DNA of 64,000 nt from Polyangiaceae bacterium. Its GTDB lineage: Bacteria > Myxococcota_A > Polyangia > Polyangiales > Polyangiaceae. A program made the position numbers and the translations under genes. Shown here piece after piece: positions 9,486-18,182 of this stretch; the first letter of the stretch is position 1, and each line of letters opens with the position of its first letter. A model generated the notes under the pieces. That model worked only from the letters and a program-made list of their open reading frames with translations, did no database searches and had not been told where the DNA came from. The stretch lies in NCBI GenBank assembly GCA_029261965.1, contig JAJDAH010000188.1, positions 1 to 64,000 on the forward strand, read 5' to 3'.

Positions 9486-11753
9486 GTGCCCATTTCACGA
9501 AAACTCGACCGCATCGTCTGCGTCGGCGGCGGACCCGGCGGCCTCTACAGCGCAATCCTGCTCAAGCTCGAAAACCCGTCGGCGAAAGTCGAGCTCTTCG
9601 AGCGCAATCGCGCGAACGACACCTTCGGGTTCGGCGTCGTGTTCTCGGACAAAACCATGGACAACCTCGCCGCCGCCGACGAGGGCTCCCACCGCGCGAT
9701 CCTCGCGAGCTTTCACCACTGGGACGACATCGACACGCACTTCGACGGTCGTGTCATCAAGTCGACGGGTCATGGATTCGCGGGCATGAGCCGTCAGAAG
9801 CTCCTGACGATTCTGCAGAACCGCTGCCGCGAGCTCGGCGTCGAGATGAGCTTCGAAAAGGAAGTGAGCTCGCTGGAAGAGTGTGGCGACGCGGATCTCG
9901 TCATCGTGGCGGACGGCGTCAACAGTGTGTTTCGCGAGCGGCACGCCGACTGGTTCTCGCCGAAGGTCGTGCTGCGACCGAACAAGTTCACCTGGCTGGG
10001 TACTAGTTTTCCGTTCGACGCGTTCACGTTCTACTTCGAGGAGAACGAAGACGGACTCTTCCGGGTGCACGCCTATCGCTACGAAGCCGACGCTTCGACC
10101 TTCATCGTGGAGTGCCGCGAAGAGACGTGGCGTCGCGCTGGCCTCGACCAGGCGTCCGAGGACGAGACGATCGCCTACTGTGAAAAGCTCTTCGAGAAGC
10201 AACTCGCTGGCCACCGCCTCAGGAAAAATCGCAGCCTCTGGAGAAACTTCCCGACGGTCAAGAACGAGCACTGGTTTCACGGCAACGTCGTGTTGGTCGG
10301 CGACGCGGTTCATACGGCACACTTTTCCATTGGCTCCGGCACCAAGCTCGCGATGGAGGACGCCATCGAGCTGGTGCGCTCGCTCGGTGAGCACGAGTCC
10401 CTCGACGACGCTTTGGCGAGCTACGAAAACGAGGGAAAAGAGCGCGTCGGCAGCATCCAGCGAGCCGCGCAGGTCAGCCTCGAGTGGTTCGAGAACACCG
10501 AACGCTACATGGACCTCGATCCGCTGCAGTTCACCTTCAGTCTGCTGACCCGCAGCCTGCGGGTAACGCACGACAACCTCGAGATGCGGGATCCCGAACT
10601 CGTCGGCGAAGTGAACGACTGGGTCCGCCGTCAGGCGGCGAAGCAGAGCGGGGCGGAAGTGCCCAAAGAAACGCCGCCGATGTTCACGCCGCTCAGGCTT
10701 CGCGGCCTGGAGCTCGACAATCGCGTCGTCGTGTCACCGATGTGTCAGTACTCGGCGGAGGACGGGCTCATCGGCGACTGGCACCTCGTGCACCTCGGGA
10801 GCCGCGCCACAGGCGGCGCTGGCCTCGTCATGGCGGAGATGACCGACGTGAGCCGCGACGCGCGCATCACGCCGGGATGCGCGGGCATGTACGACCCCAA
10901 ACACGTGCTCGCCTGGAAGCGAGTGGTCGACTTCGTTCACGAGCACAGCGATTCGAAAATCGGCATTCAACTCGGCCACGCGGGGCGCAAGGGCTCGACG
11001 AAGCTCATGTGGATCGGTCCGGACGAGCCCCTCGACGACGGCAACTGGCCGCTGCTCGCTCCGTCACCCCTCGCCTATTCGTCGAAAAGCCAAATCCCGA
11101 AGGAGATGAGCCGGGGCGACATGGAGAGAGTTCGTGACGACTTCGTCCGCTCCACCCGAATGGTGAACGACGCCGGATTCGACCTGCTCGAGCTGCACTT
11201 CGCCCATGGCTATCTTCTCGCCACCTTCCTGTCGCCGCTCACCAACCACCGCACGGACGAGTTCGGCGGCTCGATCGAAAATCGTATGCGGTTCCCGCTC
11301 GAGCTGTTCGATGCCGTGCGGCGCGCGTGGCCGGAAGACAAGCCGCTCGGCGTTCGAATCAGCGCGACCGACTGGGCACCGGGCGGCATCAGCGAGACCG
11401 ACGTCGTCGAGGCAGCCAAGATGCTTCGCGAGCACGACTGCGACATCATCGACGTTTCCGCCGGCCAAACCGTGCCCGACCAGAAGCCGCGCTACGGACG
11501 GCTGTTCCAAACCCCGTTCAGCGAGCTGGTCCGCCTCGAAGCCGGCATCAAGACCATGACCGTCGGCAATCTCTCCTCCTACGGGGACACCAACAGCATC
11601 ATCGCCGGCGGCCGCGCCGACCTCTGCGTGCTGGCCCGCGCGCACCTCTACGACCCCTACTGGACGCGCCACGTCGCCAACGAGCAAGGCCACGAGGTCG
11701 AGTGGCCAGCGCAGTACCGAAGCGTCCAGCGATACACGCCCCGATTCAAGTGA
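9486..11753 (+). CDS. 2-aminobenzoyl-CoA monooxygenase/reductase-type fusion (FAD monooxygenase + OYE)
   Basis: 755 aa from GTG, 3 nt after the ligase stop. N-terminal half: FAD-binding Rossmann 'VGGGPGGLYSA' (about 12-22) and the second FAD motif 'LVGDAVHTAHFSIGSG', as in class A aromatic hydroxylases. From about residue 399 ('MFTPLRLRGLELDNRVV') a complete OYE barrel follows, with 'SPMCQYSA', 'HLGSRATGGAGLV', 'QLGHAGRKGS' and 'ELHFAHGYLL'. This architecture is that of Azoarcus 2-aminobenzoyl-CoA monooxygenase/reductase, and is often annotated as salicylyl-CoA 5-hydroxylase/oxidoreductase. It is expected to hydroxylate and partly reduce the ring of the CoA thioester made by the preceding gene. 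The later beta-oxidation-like genes of the pathway are not adjacent. Confidence 0.9.
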   Translation: MPISRKLDRIVCVGGGPGGLYSAILLKLENPSAKVELFERNRANDTFGFGVVFSDKTMDNLAAADEGSHRAILASFHHWDDIDTHFDGRVIKSTGHGFAGMSRQKLLTILQNRCRELGVEMSFEKEVSSLEECGDADLVIVADGVNSVFRERHADWFSPKVVLRPNKFTWLGTSFPFDAFTFYFEENEDGLFRVHAYRYEADASTFIVECREETWRRAGLDQASEDETIAYCEKLFEKQLAGHRLRKNRSLWRNFPTVKNEHWFHGNVVLVGDAVHTAHFSIGSGTKLAMEDAIELVRSLGEHESLDDALASYENEGKERVGSIQRAAQVSLEWFENTERYMDLDPLQFTFSLLTRSLRVTHDNLEMRDPELVGEVNDWVRRQAAKQSGAEVPKETPPMFTPLRLRGLELDNRVVVSPMCQYSAEDGLIGDWHLVHLGSRATGGAGLVMAEMTDVSRDARITPGCAGMYDPKHVLAWKRVVDFVHEHSDSKIGIQLGHAGRKGSTKLMWIGPDEPLDDGNWPLLAPSPLAYSSKSQIPKEMSRGDMERVRDDFVRSTRMVNDAGFDLLELHFAHGYLLATFLSPLTNHRTDEFGGSIENRMRFPLELFDAVRRAWPEDKPLGVRISATDWAPGGISETDVVEAAKMLREHDCDIIDVSAGQTVPDQKPRYGRLFQTPFSELVRLEAGIKTMTVGNLSSYGDTNSIIAGGRADLCVLARAHLYDPYWTRHVANEQGHEVEWPAQYRSVQRYTPRFK

Positions 11754-11851
11754 GCGTCGAGGCGCGTCTGTTTTGCCCGGCAGCACGCGGCGCTCCGAAG
11801 CTCTTCCCGGCACTCGTGCCGGGCGCGCCCAGGCAGTGTTAACCAGAGCGC

Positions 11852-12298
11852 ATGCAGATCGGGTTCGTCTTGCTCGTGGTCGCGGTGGGAATGGTGCTGC
11901 CTGCGCAGGCCGGCATCAACGCGGAATTCAGACGCCACGTGGGGCATCCGTTACTCGCCGGGGTGCTCAACTTCTTGGTAGGTCTCGTCGCCTTGGCGGT
12001 GGTGACCGCGGCGATGCGCATTCCGCTACCCGCAGCGGGCCGCATGCTGCAGGCGCCGTGGTGGGCATGGACCGGTGGCCTGTGCGGGGCAACGTTGGTC
12101 GTCTCCGCCGTCGTGGCAGCGCCTCGCCTCGGCGCCCTCCTGCTCGTGGCGTGCTTGGTCACCGGTCAGCTCGTGGCGTCGGTGGTCATCGACCACTTCG
12201 CGTGGTTCGGCTTCGACGCGCGCCCCATCAACTGGGAGCGCATCGCCGGGATCGCCTTTCTGATCGTGGGCGTGCTCTTGGTTCAACGCGCCAGCTGA
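11852..12298 (+). CDS. YdcZ/DUF606 family membrane transporter (DMT superfamily)
   Basis: 148 aa with five predicted hydrophobic segments and the family signature 'QAGINAEFRRHVGHPLLAG' near the N-terminus (PF04657). Length agrees with the single-domain form of the family, which works as a dimer of short subunits. Substrate unknown. It stands alone between the aromatic-CoA block and typA, and its stop is 8 nt from the typA stop, so the two genes converge with no room for a large terminator. Confidence 0.85.
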   Translation: MQIGFVLLVVAVGMVLPAQAGINAEFRRHVGHPLLAGVLNFLVGLVALAVVTAAMRIPLPAAGRMLQAPWWAWTGGLCGATLVVSAVVAAPRLGALLLVACLVTGQLVASVVIDHFAWFGFDARPINWERIAGIAFLIVGVLLVQRAS

Positions 12299-12306
12299 CG
12301 AAACCC

Positions 12307-14133
12307 TCAGTCGCGAATTCGGCCTTCGCGCTTTTTCGGGCGATAAGTCGAGTCGAGCATCTTCTTCCTCATCCTGAGCGCGTCCGGCGTGATCTCCACG
12401 AGCTCGTCGCGATCGATGAACTCGAGCGCGGTCTCTATCGTGTGTTTGTGGTGCGGCGAAAGCATGACGTTTTCGTCCTTGCCCGACGCCCGCATGTTGG
12501 TGAGCTTCTTCTCGCGCGTCGCGTTGACGTCGATGTCGTTGGCGCGATTCGCTTCGCCGCAAATCATGCCTTCGTAGACGATCGTGCCGCCGCCGATGAA
12601 GAGCGTGCCGCGTGGCTGGAGGTGAAAAAGCGCGTACGGCGTCGCTCGCCCTGGGCGATCGCAGACCAGCGCGCCGGTCTGCCGGCGAAGCATGGGGCCA
12701 GTGTCCGGCGCCCAGCCGTCGAAGATCGTGTTGAGCAGCCCAGTGCCGCGGGTTTCCGTCAGAAACTGCGATCGAAAACCGATGAGCCCCTTCGACGGTG
12801 CGCGATACTCGATGCGAGTACGCCCACCGACGTGATCCATCGAAATCATCTTGCCGCGACGCTCGCCGAGATGCGTGGTCACCGTGCCGACGAATTCTTC
12901 GGGCACATCGATGACCACGCGCTCCATCGGCTCGCACAGTTGGCCGTCGACCTCGCGGGTGACGACCTCCGGCATGCCGAGGGCGAGCTCGTAGCCCTCT
13001 CGGCGCATCGTCTCGGCGAGGACCGACAGCATCAGCTCTCCGCGCCCAAACACGATGAAAGCGTCAGCGTCGTCGGTCTCTTCCACCCTGAGCGCGAGGT
13101 TTCTTCGGGCTTCTTTCTGGAGGCGATCCCGGAGGTGTCGTGAGGTCACCCACTTGCCGCTCTTGCCGGCAAACGGCGACGTGTTCGTCGAGAAACGAAT
13201 CTTGATGGTCGGCTCTTCGACCTCGATGCGCGGCATCGCGGTGGGGTCTCCGGGGCTGGCGATGGTGTCGCCAATCTGCACCTCTTCCATCCCGGCCAGC
13301 GAAACGATGTCCCCGGCGCTCGCCTTCTCGATCTTGACGCGACGCGGCCCTTCGTAGCCGTACAGGGCATTGATCTTGTGGTTGCTCTTGGACGCCTCCT
13401 GCAGAAGCACCACCGAATCCCCCACCGCGACGCTCCCGTCCCAAACGCGGGCGATGCCAAGCCGACCAACGTAGTCGTCGTGCTCGATATTGTGCACGAG
13501 CACGCGGAGCGGCGCTTTCGGATCACCCTTTGGTGGCGGCACCGCCTCGACGAGAGTCTCGAACAGCGGCTCGAGGTTGTCGCTCTCGTCTTCGAGCTGT
13601 CGCTTGGCGACACCGTCTTTGCCGACGGCGTACACGAGGGGGAAATCCGCTTGAGCGTCGCTCGCCTGCAAGTCGCAAAACAGGTCGAAGACTTCGGATA
13701 CGACGTCTTCCGCCCTCGCGTCATGTCGGTCGATCTTGTTGATGACGACGATGATGGGGTGGCCGAGCGCCAAGGCGTTCTTCAACACGAATCGCGTTTG
13801 AGGCAGCGGACCCTCGGCCGCGTCGACGAGCAGGAGCGCGCCGTCGGCCATGGCGAGCGTGCGCTCGACTTCGCCGCCGAAATCCGCGTGACCGGGCGTG
13901 TCGATGATGTTGATGGTGTGCTCGCCCCACGTCACGCTCGCGTGCTTCGCGAGGATGGTGATGCCGCGCTCACGCTCCTGATCGTTGCTGTCGAGCACAC
14001 GATCGGTCAGCTCGGCGTTGGCGCGAAACACCCCCGTCTGGCGCAACATCGCGTCGACCAACGTGGTTTTGCCGTGGTCGACGTGCGCGATGATCGCCAC
14101 GTTGCGCACCCGGCTCTGGGTATCGGTCGCCAT
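12307..14133 (-). CDS. typA: Ribosome-associated GTPase TypA/BipA
   Basis: 608 aa, the normal length. The translational GTPase domain has the P-loop 'AHVDHGKTT' (about 16-24), a switch I region with 'ERERGITI', switch II 'DTPGHADFGGEVERTL' and 'NKIDR'. EF-Tu domain 2 and EF-G-like domains III/V follow, then the BipA-specific C-terminal domain, ending in a basic tail. It binds 70S ribosomes under stress and helps large-subunit assembly. All GTPase residues look intact. Confidence 0.97.
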   Translation of the reverse strand: MATDTQSRVRNVAIIAHVDHGKTTLVDAMLRQTGVFRANAELTDRVLDSNDQERERGITILAKHASVTWGEHTINIIDTPGHADFGGEVERTLAMADGALLLVDAAEGPLPQTRFVLKNALALGHPIIVVINKIDRHDARAEDVVSEVFDLFCDLQASDAQADFPLVYAVGKDGVAKRQLEDESDNLEPLFETLVEAVPPPKGDPKAPLRVLVHNIEHDDYVGRLGIARVWDGSVAVGDSVVLLQEASKSNHKINALYGYEGPRRVKIEKASAGDIVSLAGMEEVQIGDTIASPGDPTAMPRIEVEEPTIKIRFSTNTSPFAGKSGKWVTSRHLRDRLQKEARRNLALRVEETDDADAFIVFGRGELMLSVLAETMRREGYELALGMPEVVTREVDGQLCEPMERVVIDVPEEFVGTVTTHLGERRGKMISMDHVGGRTRIEYRAPSKGLIGFRSQFLTETRGTGLLNTIFDGWAPDTGPMLRRQTGALVCDRPGRATPYALFHLQPRGTLFIGGGTIVYEGMICGEANRANDIDVNATREKKLTNMRASGKDENVMLSPHHKHTIETALEFIDRDELVEITPDALRMRKKMLDSTYRPKKREGRIRD

Positions 14134-14248
14134 GCGGCGCGGTGGTTAGCGCAATTGCAGCACTAGTTCCAGGCCGGGGCGCAGCGCCGCGGTCGGCTGC
14201 CACGCGCCGTGGGGCCTCAAACTTGCTAGAACCCCGAGGGAACTCGCG

Positions 14249-14953
14249 ATGGACGAGCCAAAAGACACGGTCAGAGCCCCCTCTCGAATGCCGCTCGCCT
14301 TGGGCCTCTCGATGGTCGGCGTCGGGGTGGCGGCGCTGGCTTTTGTGTACTGGCCGTCCGCAGACAAGGAAAAACAACCACCGCGTGCGAGCGACGAACC
14401 CATGGCGGCCCGGGTCACACAAAGCGCCCCCAAGACCCAAGCGAACGAGGCAACACGCTCAGTCGCGCCACCAACGGCGTCCGCGCCGGCCGCACCCGCC
14501 AGTGGAAAACCCGCCTTCTGGGACGAGCCTGGTCCCGAGTTCATCCGCGTGGCCTACGACTTCATGACGACCGATGAGCGGCGAATGCGCGGCGAGAAGA
14601 CGATGGAGATCTACAAATACGGTCAAGAGCACCCCACCGACGCTCGGCCGCAGCTCTTGCTGGCTTTCGAAGACGTGAAGCGCGGTTGGTGGAACCACGC
14701 CGTCACACACTACGAGCTCGCCCACGGCGCCGACCCGCGCGCGCTCGACGAGCCGCGCGTGGCACGCGACCTCGCGGTGGTCGTCGGGCAGGAAAAACAT
14801 CGAGAAAAGGCGTGGGCGCTCATGCAGAGGCTTTTCGGCGCCGACGCGTTGCCCCTGATGCAAAAGGAGCTCGAAAGGCTCCAGGGTTTCGACGACAAAG
14901 GCAGCCGATTTCGGCGCAAGAGCATCGAAACCGCGATTGCTGCCGTGAAATAG
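14249..14953 (+). CDS. Membrane-anchored TPR-like hypothetical protein
   Basis: 234 aa. The ATG has a good Shine-Dalgarno (gaggga) 7 nt upstream. One transmembrane segment at about 16-36, then a disordered Lys/Ala/Pro-rich spacer to about 85, then a helical domain with 'YKYGQEHPTDARPQLLLAFE' and a second half resembling one or two TPR-like hairpins. It is a paralog of the protein at the left edge (2-541). The domain faces the periplasm if the N-terminus is inside. Function unknown; probably a scaffold. Confidence 0.8.
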   Translation: MDEPKDTVRAPSRMPLALGLSMVGVGVAALAFVYWPSADKEKQPPRASDEPMAARVTQSAPKTQANEATRSVAPPTASAPAAPASGKPAFWDEPGPEFIRVAYDFMTTDERRMRGEKTMEIYKYGQEHPTDARPQLLLAFEDVKRGWWNHAVTHYELAHGADPRALDEPRVARDLAVVVGQEKHREKAWALMQRLFGADALPLMQKELERLQGFDDKGSRFRRKSIETAIAAVK

Positions 14954-14964
14954 ACGCTCGGCCG

Positions 14965-14984
14965 CGCCCAGTCAGGCGTTTTTT
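14965..14984 (+). terminator. Candidate weak intrinsic terminator
   Basis: Just after the stop at 14953, a short stem (cgcc at 14965-14968 pairing with ggcg at 14975-14978, loop cagtca) is followed at once by six T (14979-14984). The stem is only four GC pairs plus a possible G-T wobble, so termination would be inefficient without help. It separates this gene from the HDOD gene starting at 15023. Confidence 0.35.
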
Positions 14985-15022
14985 GGCTCCATCATGGGGA
15001 TTTCGGGCCGTTCAACTCCGGT

Positions 15023-16897
15023 ATGGCGGACGGCTTCGATGAGGACCTTTGGCTGGCCCCGGGCACGGACAGCGCGGCGAAAAAAGCCGCGGAGGCGAGC
15101 GTCGCGGCTCGGGTGGGCCGCATAATCGGTGCGAAACCTTTCCCGGCGGCGGTGAACCGGCTGAACGAGCTGACCGCGAGCGAGGACTGCAAGATGCAGG
15201 ACGTCGTTCGAGTGCTCGAAACCGACCCGGGCCTCTCATCGAAGCTGCTGCGACTGGTGAACTCCGCGGGCTACGGACTCAGAGTTCGGTGCACCTCCGC
15301 GCGGCACGCCGCGCCCCTCGTCGGCCTCGAGAAGCTTCACCAAATAGCCACGACGGCCGCCGTGCTCGACATGTTCGAGGCCGGCAACAGCGCGGCGCAG
15401 ACGGTGGTGGAGCACGGCACCGTCGTTGCGGCGCTCTGCCGATACTTGGCGGGTCACCTCGGACTCAACGGCGACGATCTCTTCACTTGTGGATTCCTGC
15501 ACGACATCGGCAAGCTGATGCTGATCGAAACCGAGGGAACCGAGTACTCGCACCTGCTCCGACGCCATCAGAGCTCACCGGACTCGATTCATCCACACGA
15601 GGTCGAGCTCTTCGGGTTCGATCACGGGGTGCTCGGCGCTCACGTTCTACGGGCGTGGAACATTCCGGAGCCAATTCCGCAGGTGATCGCTTGGCACCAC
15701 CGGGTCGAGCTCGCCTACCAAGCGAGCTCGTCGATGGCGATGATGGTCAACGCGCTCCGACTCGCCGACGCCATCAGCTACGCGCTCGAGAGCAGCAATT
15801 CGCGCGAGAACATCGACGAAATCGCCCGGAGCGATGCCGCCTCCTACCTCGACATCTCGGCGCCACAGCTCGATGCGCTTTGGGACGAGATGGCCGCCCT
15901 TCGCCACCGATCCCGGGCGTTGATGCGCGGCGAGACTCCCGACATGAGCGTGGTGTCGGTCCGCCCGCCTCCTTCGATGGTCCCCAAGGCGAAGGCGCAG
16001 AACTCTGGTTCGAGCGCACCTCCCGAAGCCGAGACGGAATGCGACGGTGCGTCCGAAGCGCCGCGACAACTCGACTGCGTGGTCTGCGGCGGCGCAAGCT
16101 ACGGTAGCCGATGCGGAGCTTGCGGTGGTTGGATGTGCCCTGAACACGAAGCGGCCAACGAAGCGTGGTGCTCTCTTTGCCTCGAGACGTGCAACGAGCT
16201 CCTGAGAAAAGCCACGCCGTCGGCTCCGACGCCGGGACGACTCGCGGCGGCAGCGGCGACCTTGACTCTGGGTAGCTTCGTTCTGGCGTTGCTTGCCGGG
16301 CCCGGCACTGCCATCGGGTTATTGCTGCTTGGCGCCCTCGCCGCGACCCTGTGGCTGGTGGCTCGACGCTGGAGAGTGCGGGCAACCTTCGTACGTCAGC
16401 AGGGCGAACGCGTCCCGCCGTTGGACTTCGACTCGATCTCCGAACCGCGCTCCGCCTCCGAACCGCGCTCCGCCTCCGAACTGGCGTCGGCTTCCGAACC
16501 GACATCGAGCGTCGTCCGTGTGCCAGAGAGCGCCGTGATCCCGGCTTCCGGGCGTCCCGAGGACGTGCCCGTGGCTCGAGTCGAGCGGGCCGAAGACCCT
16601 CCGAGCGTGCCAGACGTTCTCGTGCCGCCGACGGCGCCCGTCGTCAGCTTCGTCGACGAGCTCAGCGGAGCGCCTACGGAGCCCGCGCCGGCGCCCGAAC
16701 GAACTTCAGCTCCCACCCAGCCGGCACCTCCGCCGTTCAGCCCGGTCGTGGAGCTGCATCCGACTTCCGATCGAACGCCTGAGCACACCTGCGCGCCGGT
16801 GGCAGCCCGCGAACCAACCAGCCCGGTGTTCAGCACTCTGTGCTGTCGGGGCGCGTCGTCGACGGCCGAAGCCCAATCGACCGTGGCGACCGGCTGA
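15023..16897 (+). CDS. HDOD-domain signalling protein with zinc-finger and transmembrane tail
   Basis: 624 aa. HDOD domain about 37-240, including 'LETDPGLSSKLLRLVNSAGYG' and a retained 'HDIGK' near 158; HDOD proteins are non-catalytic relatives of HD-GYP/HD hydrolases used in signalling. A Cys/His-rich module at about 352-390 (CxxC, CxxC, CPEH, CxxC) looks like a B-box/treble-clef zinc finger. Two hydrophobic segments (about 408-450) then a 170-residue Ser/Pro/Glu-rich tail. The tail contains an 18-bp tandem repeat (16439-16474) coding for SEPRSA twice. Topology inferred: HDOD and zinc finger on one side, tail after a hairpin or two spans. The partner is unknown. Confidence 0.85.
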   Translation: MADGFDEDLWLAPGTDSAAKKAAEASVAARVGRIIGAKPFPAAVNRLNELTASEDCKMQDVVRVLETDPGLSSKLLRLVNSAGYGLRVRCTSARHAAPLVGLEKLHQIATTAAVLDMFEAGNSAAQTVVEHGTVVAALCRYLAGHLGLNGDDLFTCGFLHDIGKLMLIETEGTEYSHLLRRHQSSPDSIHPHEVELFGFDHGVLGAHVLRAWNIPEPIPQVIAWHHRVELAYQASSSMAMMVNALRLADAISYALESSNSRENIDEIARSDAASYLDISAPQLDALWDEMAALRHRSRALMRGETPDMSVVSVRPPPSMVPKAKAQNSGSSAPPEAETECDGASEAPRQLDCVVCGGASYGSRCGACGGWMCPEHEAANEAWCSLCLETCNELLRKATPSAPTPGRLAAAAATLTLGSFVLALLAGPGTAIGLLLLGALAATLWLVARRWRVRATFVRQQGERVPPLDFDSISEPRSASEPRSASELASASEPTSSVVRVPESAVIPASGRPEDVPVARVERAEDPPSVPDVLVPPTAPVVSFVDELSGAPTEPAPAPERTSAPTQPAPPPFSPVVELHPTSDRTPEHTCAPVAAREPTSPVFSTLCCRGASSTAEAQSTVATG

Positions 16898-16952
16898 AAA
16901 TCGCCAATTTCCGCGGCGACTCGGTCGGGGCTGCTGTGTATCCTGCGGCGCG

Positions 16953-18161
16953 ATGAGTTGGGGTCTGCCGAAGTTCGACCACTCGGTGAAGTTCGCCGGC
17001 GTTTCACACGCCGGGACGGTTCGCGAAAACAACGAGGACAGCTGGCGCGCGGACATGGCCACCGGGTCGTTCGTCGTTGCCGACGGTATGGGCGGCCACG
17101 CATCGGGTGAGGTGGCGTCGGCCATCGCCTGCGAGACGTTCGTCCGGGCCATCCAAACCCCGGCAGTCGGCGAGAGCTTCGACGCCTATCGCTCGGGCCC
17201 GACCCTCGAGGCGCGCGAGCAGGTGCTCAAGAATCTCGAATGGGTCGTGCAACGCGCCCACAAGGCCGTGAGGAGCGAGACCGAACGGGAGAAGTCGCGT
17301 CGCGGCATGGGCTGCACGCTGGACGCCGTCGTTCTCGTCGCGAGCCGCGCCTTCGTGGCGCACGTGGGCGACGGGCGCGTCTACCTCACGAGGCCGACAG
17401 CGACGATCCAGCTCACCCACGACCACACGATCGGCGGCTCACTCGTGGCGCGCGGCCTCGAGACGCCGTCGAAGCCGCCGCCGGCGCGCAACGCCCTCAC
17501 CAGCGTGCTTGGCTCCGATCGCAAACCAAACGTTGAAATGCTCACCACCGAGGTCAACGAAGGGGACCGACTGATTCTCGTCACAGACGGCGTGTACGGT
17601 CCGCTCGGCGACGAAGCCACGTTTCAGAGCTTCGCCCCGAAGGGCAACACCGACGAAGCGGCCTTCGCGCTCGTAAATGCGGCGCTCGAACGCAAGGGGC
17701 GCGACAACGCGACCGCGCTCGTCGTCGACGTGTTCCATCGCATCGCCGACCAAGTCGCCTACGACGGTGGGCTCGCGCAACGCGACTTCGCCTACGCGTG
17801 CCAGTGTCCCCTCTTCGCCGACCTCGACAAACAGCTGGTGGGACGAACGCTGAGCGCCGCCGTCGAAGTCAGCTTCGGTGCCGACGAGCACGTGCCGCGC
17901 TTCTTCACCAACGACCGGGTGGGCTACATCGTGCTCGAAGGGCAAGTCGCCCTGCCGGACGGTTGGTCCCTCGGCGCCTCGTCGTTGCTCTACCCCGAGT
18001 CTCTCGCCAGCGGCGGGAAAAAGGGCAGCCAGCTGTGCATGACCAAGACACCGGTCCGCGCACTGCGGATCCGCGCCGACGACTTTCGCGAAGTTTGCTC
18101 GGCCGATCCCGAGCTCGCCGCCATGCTCTACGAGCGCTTGGCCCGAACGGTCGTCGGATGA
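16953..18161 (+). CDS. PP2C Ser/Thr phosphatase with C-terminal cyclic-nucleotide-binding-like domain
   Basis: 402 aa. The PP2C domain (about 10-265) has all main metal motifs: 'GTVRENNEDS', 'VADGMGGHASGE', 'GDGRVY', 'LVTDGVYG' and 'RDNATALVV'. From about residue 281 a second domain begins 'CPLFADLDKQLVGRTLSAA', the way CRP-like cNMP-binding domains begin. The loop that normally binds the phosphate and ribose (GE-x6-R-A-A type) is not recognisable, so it may bind another ligand or only proteins. Dephosphorylation of Ser/Thr-phosphorylated proteins, controlled by this sensor domain, is the likely role. No Ser/Thr kinase gene is in the window. Confidence 0.9.
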   Translation: MSWGLPKFDHSVKFAGVSHAGTVRENNEDSWRADMATGSFVVADGMGGHASGEVASAIACETFVRAIQTPAVGESFDAYRSGPTLEAREQVLKNLEWVVQRAHKAVRSETEREKSRRGMGCTLDAVVLVASRAFVAHVGDGRVYLTRPTATIQLTHDHTIGGSLVARGLETPSKPPPARNALTSVLGSDRKPNVEMLTTEVNEGDRLILVTDGVYGPLGDEATFQSFAPKGNTDEAAFALVNAALERKGRDNATALVVDVFHRIADQVAYDGGLAQRDFAYACQCPLFADLDKQLVGRTLSAAVEVSFGADEHVPRFFTNDRVGYIVLEGQVALPDGWSLGASSLLYPESLASGGKKGSQLCMTKTPVRALRIRADDFREVCSADPELAAMLYERLARTVVG

Positions 18162-18182
18162 GGGGCGAGTAGGGGTCATCGC

